From positions 3,038,001-3,102,000 of the forward strand of contig OZ250139.1 of NCBI GenBank assembly GCA_965237405.1: 64,000 bases of DNA, read 5' to 3'. The notes under the pieces were generated by a model, which was not told where the DNA came from, ran no database searches, and saw only the letters and a program-made list of their open reading frames with translations. A program made the translations under genes and the position numbers. Numbering within the stretch: the stretch's first letter is position 1; the number at the start of each line of letters is the position of its first letter. Shown here piece by piece: positions 36,863 through 45,227 of this stretch. The stretch is from CAUZIB01 sp963663925. Lineage in GTDB: Bacteria; Acidobacteriota; Vicinamibacteria; Vicinamibacterales; UBA8438.

Positions 36863-38167
36863 ATGTTACTGACAACACTTGACAACATTTCTGCAAATCC
36901 AGCACACTTGGCGGCGTTCATGGCCGAGCCCCACCACCGCCGCCAGACCACCGAAACCCTCACCAAACTCTACGACGGCAAGCTCCGTCTGGAGCGCCGC
37001 AACGGCGGGTCGAAGATATACGCCCGCACCTTCCTCCAAGGCAAGAGCCTCCTCAAGAGCACCGGCGAGCGCACCGTCTCCGCCGCCACCAAGATCGCCA
37101 CCGACTGGTATCTCGACCTGCGCGACCGGATGCGCAAGGGTGAGACCCTCTATGGCCGCTCGTTCGCCGAGATGGCGGAGGCCTTCTGTCTTCATGCCGA
37201 CCAGATCCGGGAGGTGTCGGAAGGCCAGCGGCGCAACTACCGCCAGAAGTGGAACCTGCTCAAGGATCATTTCGATGGCGTTAAGGTGACCGCCGTTGAC
37301 GCCAAGTTCCTGCTCGCCCTGCGCGAGACACGCTCGCAGGCCATGACGAAGAACGGCAAGGCGGTCAAGCCGGCAACGCTGAAGAAGGACATGGATTTCA
37401 TCCGGCTCGTCCTGCGCCACGCCAAGCACATCGAGAAGTGCCTGGACGAGTTGCCGGAGTTCCCCTCCTTTCGCGGGCAGGCGTGGGAAGTCGTGCCCTC
37501 GCCGCGACCGTTCCTCGACTACAACCAGTGGGTTGCGGTGCGGGATCTCGCCAAGGCCCGCATGAACGAACCCGACCTTAACCCCCGCACCAAACGCCAA
37601 CGTCAGGAACTCTACTGGTTCCTGCTCATGTGCGTCGGCTCCGCGCTACGCGTGGGCGAAGCCTACTCGTTGCGCTGGCGCGACTGCGAGTTGATCAAGC
37701 TTGGCGACCAAAACCACACCGAAGCCGTTCACATGCGCGTGCTCGGAAAACACTCCCGTGGCGGTAACCGCGAGGACGGCTACGGCATGTTCGGCGCCGT
37801 CAACGCCTTCAAGAACATGCGCGCTAGTCGCCCGGACGCCGAACCAGGCGATCCTCTGTTTCTGGAGAACCACCGCGAGGGGATCAAGGAACTTCTGATC
37901 AAGGCCAACCTGCGCGTTGACCCACGAGGCCGCACCCGCGACTCCAAGAGCCTGCGCCAGACCGGGATCTCACTGCGGCTCGACCTCGGACCGAACCCCG
38001 ACTACCGCGACATCGCGAAGTGGGCCCGGACGAGCCCGGCGATGATCGCCTCCTTCTACGACCAGACCCATCCGCAGCAGAGCGTCGAGCGCATCGTCGG
38101 CTTCAGGAAGCGCACGCGGGAGCCGAGGAAAGCCAGAGGCCCGGCCGATGCCTCCCCGCCGGCGTGA
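36863..38167 (+). CDS. int: tyrosine recombinase / phage-type integrase
   Basis: The 434-residue protein starts 47 bases from the tRNA fragment and reads away from it. An N-terminal SAM-like core-binding region (FAEMAEAFCLHADQIREVSEG) precedes the catalytic domain: first Arg in GSALRVGEAYSLRWRDCEL, Lys in the beta-hairpin near RVLGKHSRGG, the box III motif KSLRQTGISLRLDLG (with Gln where His is usual) and the nucleophile Tyr in PAMIASFYDQTHP near residue 400. It presumably catalysed the tRNA-Leu integration. The codons look richer in G+C than the left-hand genes. Confidence 0.88.
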   Translation: MLLTTLDNISANPAHLAAFMAEPHHRRQTTETLTKLYDGKLRLERRNGGSKIYARTFLQGKSLLKSTGERTVSAATKIATDWYLDLRDRMRKGETLYGRSFAEMAEAFCLHADQIREVSEGQRRNYRQKWNLLKDHFDGVKVTAVDAKFLLALRETRSQAMTKNGKAVKPATLKKDMDFIRLVLRHAKHIEKCLDELPEFPSFRGQAWEVVPSPRPFLDYNQWVAVRDLAKARMNEPDLNPRTKRQRQELYWFLLMCVGSALRVGEAYSLRWRDCELIKLGDQNHTEAVHMRVLGKHSRGGNREDGYGMFGAVNAFKNMRASRPDAEPGDPLFLENHREGIKELLIKANLRVDPRGRTRDSKSLRQTGISLRLDLGPNPDYRDIAKWARTSPAMIASFYDQTHPQQSVERIVGFRKRTREPRKARGPADASPPA

Positions 38168-38214
38168 CCGGGGCGCCGTCGAGGCCCGCTCGCAACGACA
38201 CCAATTCTGTACAG

Positions 38215-38500
38215 CAGGCGCGACTGAAGTGGACCCCAAAATCTGGACAGTCGTCTAAGTTAAAGTCGTGAGCCGGCGGGCGAGGAGGTCCGACGATGGC
38301 AACACGACGACAACACAATGCGGCGTTCAAGGCGAAAGTGGCCGTGGCGGCGCTGCGGGGCGACCGGACGATGAGTGAAATGGCGTCCGCGTTCGGCGTG
38401 CACCCGGTGCAGATCGCGCTGTGGAAGCAGTGCGCCCTGACGGCGCTACCCGAGGCGTTTGCGACGCGCCGGCGCGGGACGGACGCAGACCAGGCACCTG
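38215..38500 (+). mobile_element. IS3-family remnant: left end and orfA stub
   Basis: TGAAGTGGACCCCAAAATCT at 38223 resembles the left end of IS3-family elements (TGxxCTGACCCCAAAA type). The frame from ATG 38296 reads RRQHNAAFKAKVAVAALRGD and then MASAFGVHPVQIALWKQ, which is orfA of this family. The usual ending of orfA (Leu-zipper with VELDWLKKK) and all of orfB are absent; homology stops near 38500. It is a dead fragment inserted just after the integrase. Confidence 0.7.
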
Positions 38501-38578
38501 TCGATCCCGGCCAGGTCGGGTTCTTCAACAGCCTGCCAGCGCTACCGCGGAGCGGGGTCACTGTCCAAGCAGCAAAGG

Positions 38579-38811
38579 TCACCAGTGCCAGACAGCCTGA
38601 AGTTCCTCTACCACCTGCGGGTCGTACCTATCATCAAGAATCTCGGCCAGCGATAGAGTGATCCCCTTCCGCACTCGTGGATAGTCTCCGGATAGATGCA
38701 ACTCCGAGAGAGCGACACGCTGATCGCGCGACGGCCAGCAAAGCGCGCGCGTGGGGCCTCGTCGTCGGCCAGTCGAGATCGGCTCGGGCGGATTGTGTGA
38801 TTTCCTGCCAA
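38579..38811 (-). CDS. unrecognised reading frame, possible truncated protein
   Basis: A minus-strand frame without a clear start gives ALCWPSRDQRVALSELHLSG, then RVRKGITLSLAEILDDRYDP and ends QVVEELQAVWHW. Its composition looks like real protein (helical, balanced charges), but no family comes to mind and the 5' end is lost among the mobile-element scars. It could be the tail of a gene cut by the IS3 or att event. Confidence 0.3.
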
Positions 38812-38847
38812 CGAGTCAGATGCGGGACGGGCTGCAAGGCTCTACAG

Positions 38848-38882
38848 TGGTGAAGGCGGCGGGAGTCGAACCCGAACCACGT
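38848..38882 (-). other. probable tmRNA 3' end, second integration scar
   Basis: On the minus strand this reads CGTGGTTCGGGTTCGACT and then CCCGCCGCCTTCACCA. The T-arm (GGGTTCGACTCCC) and a CCA-ended acceptor without an anticodon region match the 3' end of tmRNA (ssrA), a favoured integrase target. No tag-peptide frame or 5' part is found upstream on the minus strand. I read it as an att-type fragment; a partial tRNA-Ser-like gene is the alternative. Confidence 0.5.
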
Positions 38883-38888
38883 GATTTT

Positions 38889-39060
38889 CTAAGTGAATGA
38901 TGGCAAAGGACTTCTGGCGATAAGTCTTTGTCGGTCCTCACGTTCCAGCCCTACGGTCGTCCCCTCCAGTCTCCTGGAGTCCCCCCGAGTCGACCCCAGT
39001 CGTGGCAACATTGTGGCAACGCTCCTCGCTAGGAGGACCGCCTGTTCAGTGACGTCCCCA
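38889..39060 (-). pseudogene. possible C-terminal tail of a second integrase
   Basis: The minus-strand frame ends SVATMLPRLGSTRG and RQRLIARSPLPSFT just before the tmRNA-like end. VATMLP followed by a variable tail is common at the C-terminus of tyrosine integrases that sit directly next to their att site. The catalytic part is absent, replaced by the start of the membrane-protein 3' region. The evidence is position and short wording only. Confidence 0.3.
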
Positions 39061-39100
39061 TCGTAGTCGAACCAAGGGCCTCGCACCTTCAGCCTGGGCT

Positions 39101-40480
39101 TCAGGCGAAGCCGAACAGCGGGGGGAAGACGATGACGACGACGGCGGCCCAGGCCGAGTAGACGGGCAGGTACGTCACCTGCCAGCGCTCGAGCGCCGCG
39201 AACTCGCCGCGCCCGCGCAGGAAGCGCGCGTAGAGCTGCGCCGACCATGCCAGGTTGACCAGCAGGATCAGGTTCTCGCCGAGCGCGGCCACGCGGTTGG
39301 GCGTGAAGCCCAACTCCGTGATGCGCGCGGCGATGGCCGCCAGCGCCAGCGCATCGACCAGGAGTGCGCTGACGACCAGCAGCAGCTGTAGTCGATCGAA
39401 CGCGGTGGGCGCGGCGCCGGGCTCACGCGCCGACACGGCGTAGAGCACGAGGCCCACGACGACCACCAATAGCAGGTCGAAGGCGATGAGCACCTCGCGC
39501 TGCACCTCGATGGGGTTGCCGGTCCACGCCATCGTGCCCAGGAACGCAAGCAGCAGCAGGGTGAACAGAGGGGTGAACAGGTGCGTCAGCACGGGCGCCA
39601 TGTTCTCGATCACACTCTGCTTGGCTTCCACGAGCCAGGAGCCCACGATCACCGCGCCTGCCGCACCGCACGGGATCATCCAACTCTGGGCCAGCCACTC
39701 GGCGTCGACGTCGATGGCGGCGAACATCATTAGCGTGAAACCGATGAGCACGCCGCCGCCCATGGCGATGAGCACGTAGTAAATGAACAGCTCGCCCGAG
39801 AAGCGCACGAAGTTCATCCGCCCGGAGCCCGCCCACCAGCACCCCCCGACGTATGCGACCCCGACGACCAGCCACAGCGCAATCGGCAGGTGCAGGATCA
39901 TCAGCAATCCGGTATCGCTCCGGCCGGTGAACGGGTACACGTTGGCCACGACGGCTGCCGTGGCGAACGGCACGGCCAGCCATGCGGCTCGTGGCAGGTG
40001 GAACGCCCTCTTCCAGGCGAAGTAGCCCACGAGCAGCGGCAGCACGAAGAAGGTCGCGTTGCGGGGGTAGAACACATTGGGCTCGTCGTCGACGACGAAC
40101 GGCTGACCGAACAACGCGGGCAGTTTGATGGTGATGCCCGCTGCCACAGCGAGGCCCAGGACCACGAACCCCTCGATGCGCCCCGTCGCGTCCGCATCGC
40201 CCGGGTCATCGGGCGCGACGACCAGCTGCTTCCACAACCGTTCGGAGTGCTCGCGCGCGAACTCGCGCGACACCGCGTCGAGGCTGCCCATCCGCTTGAC
40301 CGCCACGAGGAACGCTTCGTCGTCGGCTAGCCCGGCTTCGACGAGCGCCGTCACCTGATCGCGCAGGTGCGTTTCGAGCTCCTCGACGTCGGAGCCGTAG
40401 ATGGCCTGGCGGCGGCGTAGGAACGCCCGCCACTGCGCGATCTGCGCCTCGAGCGCGTCCCCGCCCTGGAAGGTCGTCAC
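39101..40480 (-). CDS. membrane protein with permease-prefix domain
   Basis: The 459-residue product begins with a soluble domain of about 80 residues (ALEAQIAQWRAFLRRRQA, HLRDQVTALVEAGLADDEAF, REFAREHSERLWKQLV) of the permease-prefix type, known in front of FtsX-like or membrane modules in Acidobacteriota. About ten hydrophobic helices follow (ATFFVLPLLVGYFAW, LLMILHLPIALWLVVGVAYV, TLLLLAFLGTMAW and others). GTG 40480 overlaps the TGA of the padR gene (GTGA), so the two are coupled. It has no ABC or FtsX motif; the role is unknown. Confidence 0.75.
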   Translation of the reverse strand: MTTFQGGDALEAQIAQWRAFLRRRQAIYGSDVEELETHLRDQVTALVEAGLADDEAFLVAVKRMGSLDAVSREFAREHSERLWKQLVVAPDDPGDADATGRIEGFVVLGLAVAAGITIKLPALFGQPFVVDDEPNVFYPRNATFFVLPLLVGYFAWKRAFHLPRAAWLAVPFATAAVVANVYPFTGRSDTGLLMILHLPIALWLVVGVAYVGGCWWAGSGRMNFVRFSGELFIYYVLIAMGGGVLIGFTLMMFAAIDVDAEWLAQSWMIPCGAAGAVIVGSWLVEAKQSVIENMAPVLTHLFTPLFTLLLLAFLGTMAWTGNPIEVQREVLIAFDLLLVVVVGLVLYAVSAREPGAAPTAFDRLQLLLVVSALLVDALALAAIAARITELGFTPNRVAALGENLILLVNLAWSAQLYARFLRGRGEFAALERWQVTYLPVYSAWAAVVVIVFPPLFGFA

Positions 40481-40815
40481 GTGAGGGAGGCCTCCATCCA
40501 GATGCCCCGCAACGTGGCATCGACCACCCGCCACTGCTTCTGCTGGGTCGCCAGGTGCGCTCGCCCCTGCCGGGTGATGCGGTAGTACTTCCGGCGCCGG
40601 CCCGTTTCCGACGTGCCCCACCGGGCGCTCACGTAGCCGTGGCGCTCCACGCGGTGCAGCACGGGATACAGCATGCCGTCGGTCCACTGCAGATGGCCGC
40701 CCGACAGTTCGCGCACGCGCTTGAGGATCGCGTAGCCGTAGCTGTCCCCGTCAGCCAGGATGGCCAGCACCAGCGGCGTGGCCGACGCTGCGACGAGGTC
40801 CTTGCCGATATCCAT
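40477..40815 (-). CDS. PadR-family transcriptional regulator
   Basis: This 112-residue winged-helix regulator has the PadR core: PLVLAILADGDSYGYAILKR near residue 13, GHLQWTDGMLYPVLHRVERH and GRRRKYYRITRQGRAHLAT. PadR proteins are repressors released by small molecules and often control a partner gene behind them; here that is the membrane protein it overlaps. The start MDIGKDLVA at 40815 is preferred over the upstream ATG at 40857, which would overlap the palindrome at 40830-40848. Confidence 0.9.
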   Translation of the reverse strand: MDIGKDLVAASATPLVLAILADGDSYGYAILKRVRELSGGHLQWTDGMLYPVLHRVERHGYVSARWGTSETGRRRKYYRITRQGRAHLATQQKQWRVVDATLRGIWMEASLT

Positions 40816-40829
40816 CCCTTGCAGACTTA

Positions 40830-40848
40830 TACATTGTGATTCTATGTA
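40830..40848. promoter_or_regulatory. probable PadR operator
   Basis: TACAT (40830-40834) and ATGTA (40844-40848) form an inverted repeat with nine bases between, extended by ACTTA and AAGT outside. PadR-type operators commonly have ATGT / ACAT half-sites with this spacing. It lies just upstream of the padR start, fitting self-repression. Confidence 0.55.
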
Positions 40849-40894
40849 AGTCAACAAGGCCCATCACGCAGGACCACGACCGCGGCCCGGTCAG

Positions 40895-41809
40895 CTCGAT
40901 CAGGCCAAGATCTCGGGTACCGACTTCCGGGTTGAAAGCGCGACTATCAACACCCGTCAGCGCCTGAAGATCCGCAAGCTGATCACCACGGTCGGAGTGG
41001 CCTGCAAGCCGAACGAGGAGGTGGCTGCGGCCGGAGAGTTCATCGCCACGTTGAGCGACTTGGCGCGCCGCGCCGGCGGCGATGTGCCGCTCCCCGAGCG
41101 CCCGGACACGAGTCACCTGCTGGATCTCCAGTCACTCGCCGGCAACGAGCAGCTAGTGGGCATCCTCAATCAACACGACAAGCTCCTGCAAAACATTGAG
41201 GACTGGACCAAGGCGCGTGACTTGGCAGAAAAGCGTCTGCCGGCCTACCAGCGCTTGCAGTGTCTGGCACGCCACGCCGACGGATTGGATGCCGCCAAGA
41301 AAGTCCAGCCGCAGATCGATGCGCTCGCCGCCAACCGTAGCCTGCTGGACACCACGGACCCGGTGCCGGATCTCACCAAGGCACTCGCCGATGCGCTACG
41401 CGCCGCGCTGGCGGAAGCCGAGAAGCACTACGCCGAGGTCTTCGATGAGGAGTCCACGCGGCTCGAGTCCGCCGAGAGCTGGCAGACAATCGAGCAGTCT
41501 GATCGCGACCGGATTCTGAAGAGACTGAATATTGCCAAGGCGACGAAAGGGGTCACGGGGACGGGGCAGGAAGTAATCGGGTCGCTCGAGCGCATTTCGT
41601 TGGACGCTTGGCGGACCCACACTGCCGCGTTGCCGCAGCTCTTTGCGGAGGCACGGATCCAGGCCGATAAGCTGGTTGAGCCGAAGATCCATCACGTCAA
41701 GCTGGGCAGCGCCACGCTGCGCACGCCTGAACAGGTTAAGGCCTGGGTAACGAAGACTGAGCACGAACTGCTCGAGCAGCTCAAGCAAGGTCCCATCGTG
41801 GTGTCGTAG
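40895..41809 (+). pseudogene. brxC: BrxC C-terminal fragment (BREX P-loop protein, truncated)
   Basis: The frame is open from 40850; convincing BrxC wording starts at LDQAKISGTDFRVE (about 40895) and continues VGVACKPNEEVAAAG, SLAGNEQLVGILN, LQCLARHADGLDAAK, PQIDALAANRSLLDTTDPVP and ends LVEPKIHHVKLGSATL and LLEQLKQGPIVVS, the known C-terminal region of BrxC. Full BrxC is about 1,200 residues with an N-terminal ATPase; here only about 300 remain and the Walker motifs are gone. The cut lies within 50 bases of the PadR operator. A GTG at 40997 could start a 270-residue product. BrxC is needed in studied systems, so the operon may be inactive. Confidence 0.8.
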
Positions 41810-41817
41810 GGTCACGT

Positions 41818-44800
41818 ATGAAGACGCTTTCGACAGAACATCGCAGGCAGTTAGAGCGGACGGTCGTAGACGCCCGCGACATCGCCGAGACTGGTGCCAG
41901 GGGGGCATTGGAAGCACTCGCGGTACACCACCACGAGCCCTACGGCCACATGAGCGGTGCGCAGCGCCGGCTGCGCAATCGTTTGCGAGCACACGCACAC
42001 CACCTAGGTGATCGGGTCGACGCACGTACCGGCAGCCACACGATCGATCACTTGGTCCACGAGGGCGCCTACGAGCACTGGCACGGGATGCTGTTCGCGC
42101 GCTTTCTTGCCGAGAACCATTTGCTCATCGAGCCTGAAATGGGGGTCGCCATCACGCTGGATGAGTGTGAAGATCTGGCAAAAGAAGAAGGCGTCGACAA
42201 GTGGGCACTGGCCGCGCGTTTCGCGCACCGTACGCTGCCGCAGGTGTTCCGACCGGATCACCCCGTATTCGATGTGCAGTTCGCCCGCGAGTACCGGCTG
42301 AAGCTCGAAGGCTTGGTCGAGGGGCTGCCGGCCGAGGTGTTCACGACCACGGATGCGCTGGGGTGGGTCTACCAGTTCTGGCAGACCAAGAAAAAAGACG
42401 AGGTCAACCGCTCCGAAGTCAAGATCGGGGCCGATGAGTTGCCCGCAGTCACCCAGCTCTTCACTGAGCCTTACATGGTGCAGTTCCTGCTGCACAACTC
42501 TCTGGGAGCATGGTGGGTCAGCCGGCATTCGGAAAAGCCTCGCCCCGTCGATCTGACCTATCTGCGCCGAACAGAGGATGGAGCACCAGCGGTCGGCACG
42601 TTCGAGGGTTGGCCGGACGACCTTTCGGAGTTCCGCCTGCTCGACCCGTGCTGCGGCTCAGGGCACTTTCTGGTGGCGGCGTTCCTGATGCTGATGCCTA
42701 TGCGTATGGCGCTCGAGAGTCTGGACCCAGCCGAAGCTGTGGATGCCGTACTGCGGCAAAACATTCACGGGCTGGAGCTCGACCAACGCTGTGTCGCGAT
42801 TGCGGCTTTCGCGCTGGCGCTTGAGGCATGGCGTTATCCCGATGCCGGCGGCTTTCGGGCGCTGCCGAAGCTCAAGCTCGCCTGGTGTGGACAGCCGGTT
42901 ACCGGCAAGAGGGAGCAATGGCTCGCGCTCGCCGAAGGTGATTCCCGGCTCGAGGCCGGGATGGCGGCGCTGTATGACACCTTCCGCGATGCACCGACAT
43001 TGGGCGGCTTGATTGACCCGGCGCGTTCCGTGCCTGAGGACATGCTGACGGCGGGTTTCGGGGACTTGCAGCCGCTGCTTGAAGAGGCGTTGCGGGAACA
43101 TGCCGGCGAGGAGGAGTGGGAAGAGACTGCTATCGCGGCACTTGGCCTCGCGGAGGCCACTAGCCTGTTGAGTAGCCACTACCACCTAGTGATCACCAAC
43201 GTCCCGTACCTTGCTCGCGGCAAGCAGAATGAGCGGCTGCGCGAATTTGCTGAGACACGGTATTCAAGCGCCAAGAACGATCTCGCCAATGTGTTTCTCG
43301 AACGATGTCTGGAGTTCTCAAAGGGTGATGGCGCCGGCGTAACGCAGATCGTCATGCCCCAGAATTGGCTATTCCTGACAAGCTACAAGGCACAGCGCGA
43401 ACATTTGTTGAAGGACGTGCGCTGGGATCTCTTAGCCAGATTAGGGCCTGGGGCGTTCGAAACGATCAGCGGCGAGGTAGTGAACGCAATCCTCCTGACC
43501 CTGAATCGCACGCGACCCCACACCGACCATCAACTGCAAGGTATCGACGTTAGCGGACCGCGGACGGTGGGCGATAAGGCGGAGGTGCTGCGGGGCGGCG
43601 ACGTTGTGGCCGTCAGCCAGAAGGGGCAGTTGGGGAATCCGGATGCGCGCATAACTTTAGAAGAGGTTGACGACATTGCGCTCATCTCGAAGTATGCAGA
43701 GGGCGTACATGGCTTTGGCAGCAAGGACTCTCCCTGTTTCTTCCGCCAGTTCTGGGAGACGCACGAATTCGCGCCCGATTGGCACTTCCTCCAAACGACT
43801 GTGGAGGCAACCCTGCCTTGGATGGGTTGCGAACAGATTGTCTACTGGCAAAACGGAGAAGGTCTTCTCGCTGAGCGCGGTCGCCGCGGTGAAGCAATTC
43901 CTGCAGGGCGTAGCGCGTGGGGCAGAGTAGGTGTCGCGGTGAGCCAAATGCGTGAGATCCCGGCTTCTTTATATACGGGCGAGATATTCGACAAGAACGT
44001 TGCAGTCGTTTGCCCGAAAGATGCTTCTATTCTTCCCGCAATCTGGTGCTTCTGCTGTTCCCCCGAGTACAACGAGGCGGTTCGGCGGATCGACCAGAAG
44101 CTGAATGTCACTAACGCCACCCTGGTCAAGGTCCCCTTCGACCTCGACCGCTGGACCAAGGTCGCAGCCGAGCGCTACCCCAACGGCCTCCCCAAGCCCT
44201 ACTCCAACGACCCCACGCAGTGGATCTTCCACGGTCACCCCTGCGGCTCGGTGGTCTGGGACGAAGAAAAGAATTGGACCACGCACGATCCGTTGCGCAC
44301 TGACACGACGGTTCTACAGGTCGATGTCGCCCGACTGCTCGGCTACCGGTGGCCGTCCGAGCACGACCCGGAAATGGATTTGGCCGAGGAGCAGCGCGCA
44401 TGGGTTGAGACCACCAAGGCGTTGCACCATTTTGAAGATGAGGACGGCATCGTATGTATCTCCTCGGTGCGTGGCGAGCGGCCAGCGGCCGAACGGGTGA
44501 TGCAGCTACTGCATGCGACCTATGGAGATGACTGGCACGACGGGATTCTGACCGAGCTGCTCGCCGAATCCGGCAGCGCGTCCCTCGATGATTGGCTGCG
44601 CAATCAATTCTTCGACGAGCACTGCAAGCTGTTCAATCACCGTCCCCTTGTCTGGCACATCTGGGACGGCCGCAAGCGTGACGGCTTCCATGCGCTGGTC
44701 AACTACCACAAGCTTGCCGAAGGCGATGGCAAGGGCCGGCGCCTCCTGGAGTCGCTGACGTACAGCTGCCTCGGCGACTGGCTCGCCCGTCAGCAGGACG

Positions 44801-45219
44801 GCGTGAAGCGCGGTGAGGGCGGTGCGGAGGATCGCCTCGTCGCGGCGCTGGAGCTACAGAAACGCCTCGTCGCCATACTGGAAGGCGAACCGCCTTTCGA
44901 CCTCTTCGTTCGCTGGAAGCCCATCAAGGAACAGTCCATCGGCTGGGAGCCGGACATCAACGACGGTGTACGACTCAACATCCGCCCCTTCATGGCCCAG
45001 GATCTACCCGGCGGCAAGAAAGGCGCCGGCATCCTACGCGCCAAGCCAAACATCCATTGGAAGAAAGACCGCGGCAAGGAACCGACCCGCGACCAGTGGC
45101 AGTTCCCCTGGTTTTGGGAGAACGGCAAGTTCACCGGCGACCGTGTCAACGATGTGCATCTCGCGAACACCGAGAAGCGCGCTGCCCTGGAGGCGGCCGG
45201 CGCCACGGCAAAGAGGTGA
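41818..45219 (+). CDS. pglX: PglX, BREX adenine-specific DNA methyltransferase
   Basis: The 1,133-residue protein marks self DNA in BREX phage defence by N6-adenine methylation. An N-terminal helical region contains ALGWVYQFWQTKKKDEVN and LFTEPYMVQFLLHNSLGAWW near residues 180-235. Methylase motif I is LLDPCCGSGHFLVAAF near residue 272; motif IV reads ITNVPYLARGKQ near residue 460, with Asn-Val-Pro-Tyr where Asn-Pro-Pro-Tyr is usual. The large C-terminal part should recognise the DNA site. It starts 8 bases after the BrxC fragment and its stop overlaps the PglZ start region. It appears full length. Confidence 0.92.
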   Translation: MKTLSTEHRRQLERTVVDARDIAETGARGALEALAVHHHEPYGHMSGAQRRLRNRLRAHAHHLGDRVDARTGSHTIDHLVHEGAYEHWHGMLFARFLAENHLLIEPEMGVAITLDECEDLAKEEGVDKWALAARFAHRTLPQVFRPDHPVFDVQFAREYRLKLEGLVEGLPAEVFTTTDALGWVYQFWQTKKKDEVNRSEVKIGADELPAVTQLFTEPYMVQFLLHNSLGAWWVSRHSEKPRPVDLTYLRRTEDGAPAVGTFEGWPDDLSEFRLLDPCCGSGHFLVAAFLMLMPMRMALESLDPAEAVDAVLRQNIHGLELDQRCVAIAAFALALEAWRYPDAGGFRALPKLKLAWCGQPVTGKREQWLALAEGDSRLEAGMAALYDTFRDAPTLGGLIDPARSVPEDMLTAGFGDLQPLLEEALREHAGEEEWEETAIAALGLAEATSLLSSHYHLVITNVPYLARGKQNERLREFAETRYSSAKNDLANVFLERCLEFSKGDGAGVTQIVMPQNWLFLTSYKAQREHLLKDVRWDLLARLGPGAFETISGEVVNAILLTLNRTRPHTDHQLQGIDVSGPRTVGDKAEVLRGGDVVAVSQKGQLGNPDARITLEEVDDIALISKYAEGVHGFGSKDSPCFFRQFWETHEFAPDWHFLQTTVEATLPWMGCEQIVYWQNGEGLLAERGRRGEAIPAGRSAWGRVGVAVSQMREIPASLYTGEIFDKNVAVVCPKDASILPAIWCFCCSPEYNEAVRRIDQKLNVTNATLVKVPFDLDRWTKVAAERYPNGLPKPYSNDPTQWIFHGHPCGSVVWDEEKNWTTHDPLRTDTTVLQVDVARLLGYRWPSEHDPEMDLAEEQRAWVETTKALHHFEDEDGIVCISSVRGERPAAERVMQLLHATYGDDWHDGILTELLAESGSASLDDWLRNQFFDEHCKLFNHRPLVWHIWDGRKRDGFHALVNYHKLAEGDGKGRRLLESLTYSCLGDWLARQQDGVKRGEGGAEDRLVAALELQKRLVAILEGEPPFDLFVRWKPIKEQSIGWEPDINDGVRLNIRPFMAQDLPGGKKGAGILRAKPNIHWKKDRGKEPTRDQWQFPWFWENGKFTGDRVNDVHLANTEKRAALEAAGATAKR

Positions 45220-45227
45220 CAGCGATC

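Noticed and set aside
36866..37600. Minus-strand 244-residue frame opposite the integrase
   Set aside because: Shadow of the integrase gene; no motifs.
38848..39250. Complete tmRNA gene
   Set aside because: Only the 3' end matches; no tag-peptide frame or 5' acceptor strand is present.
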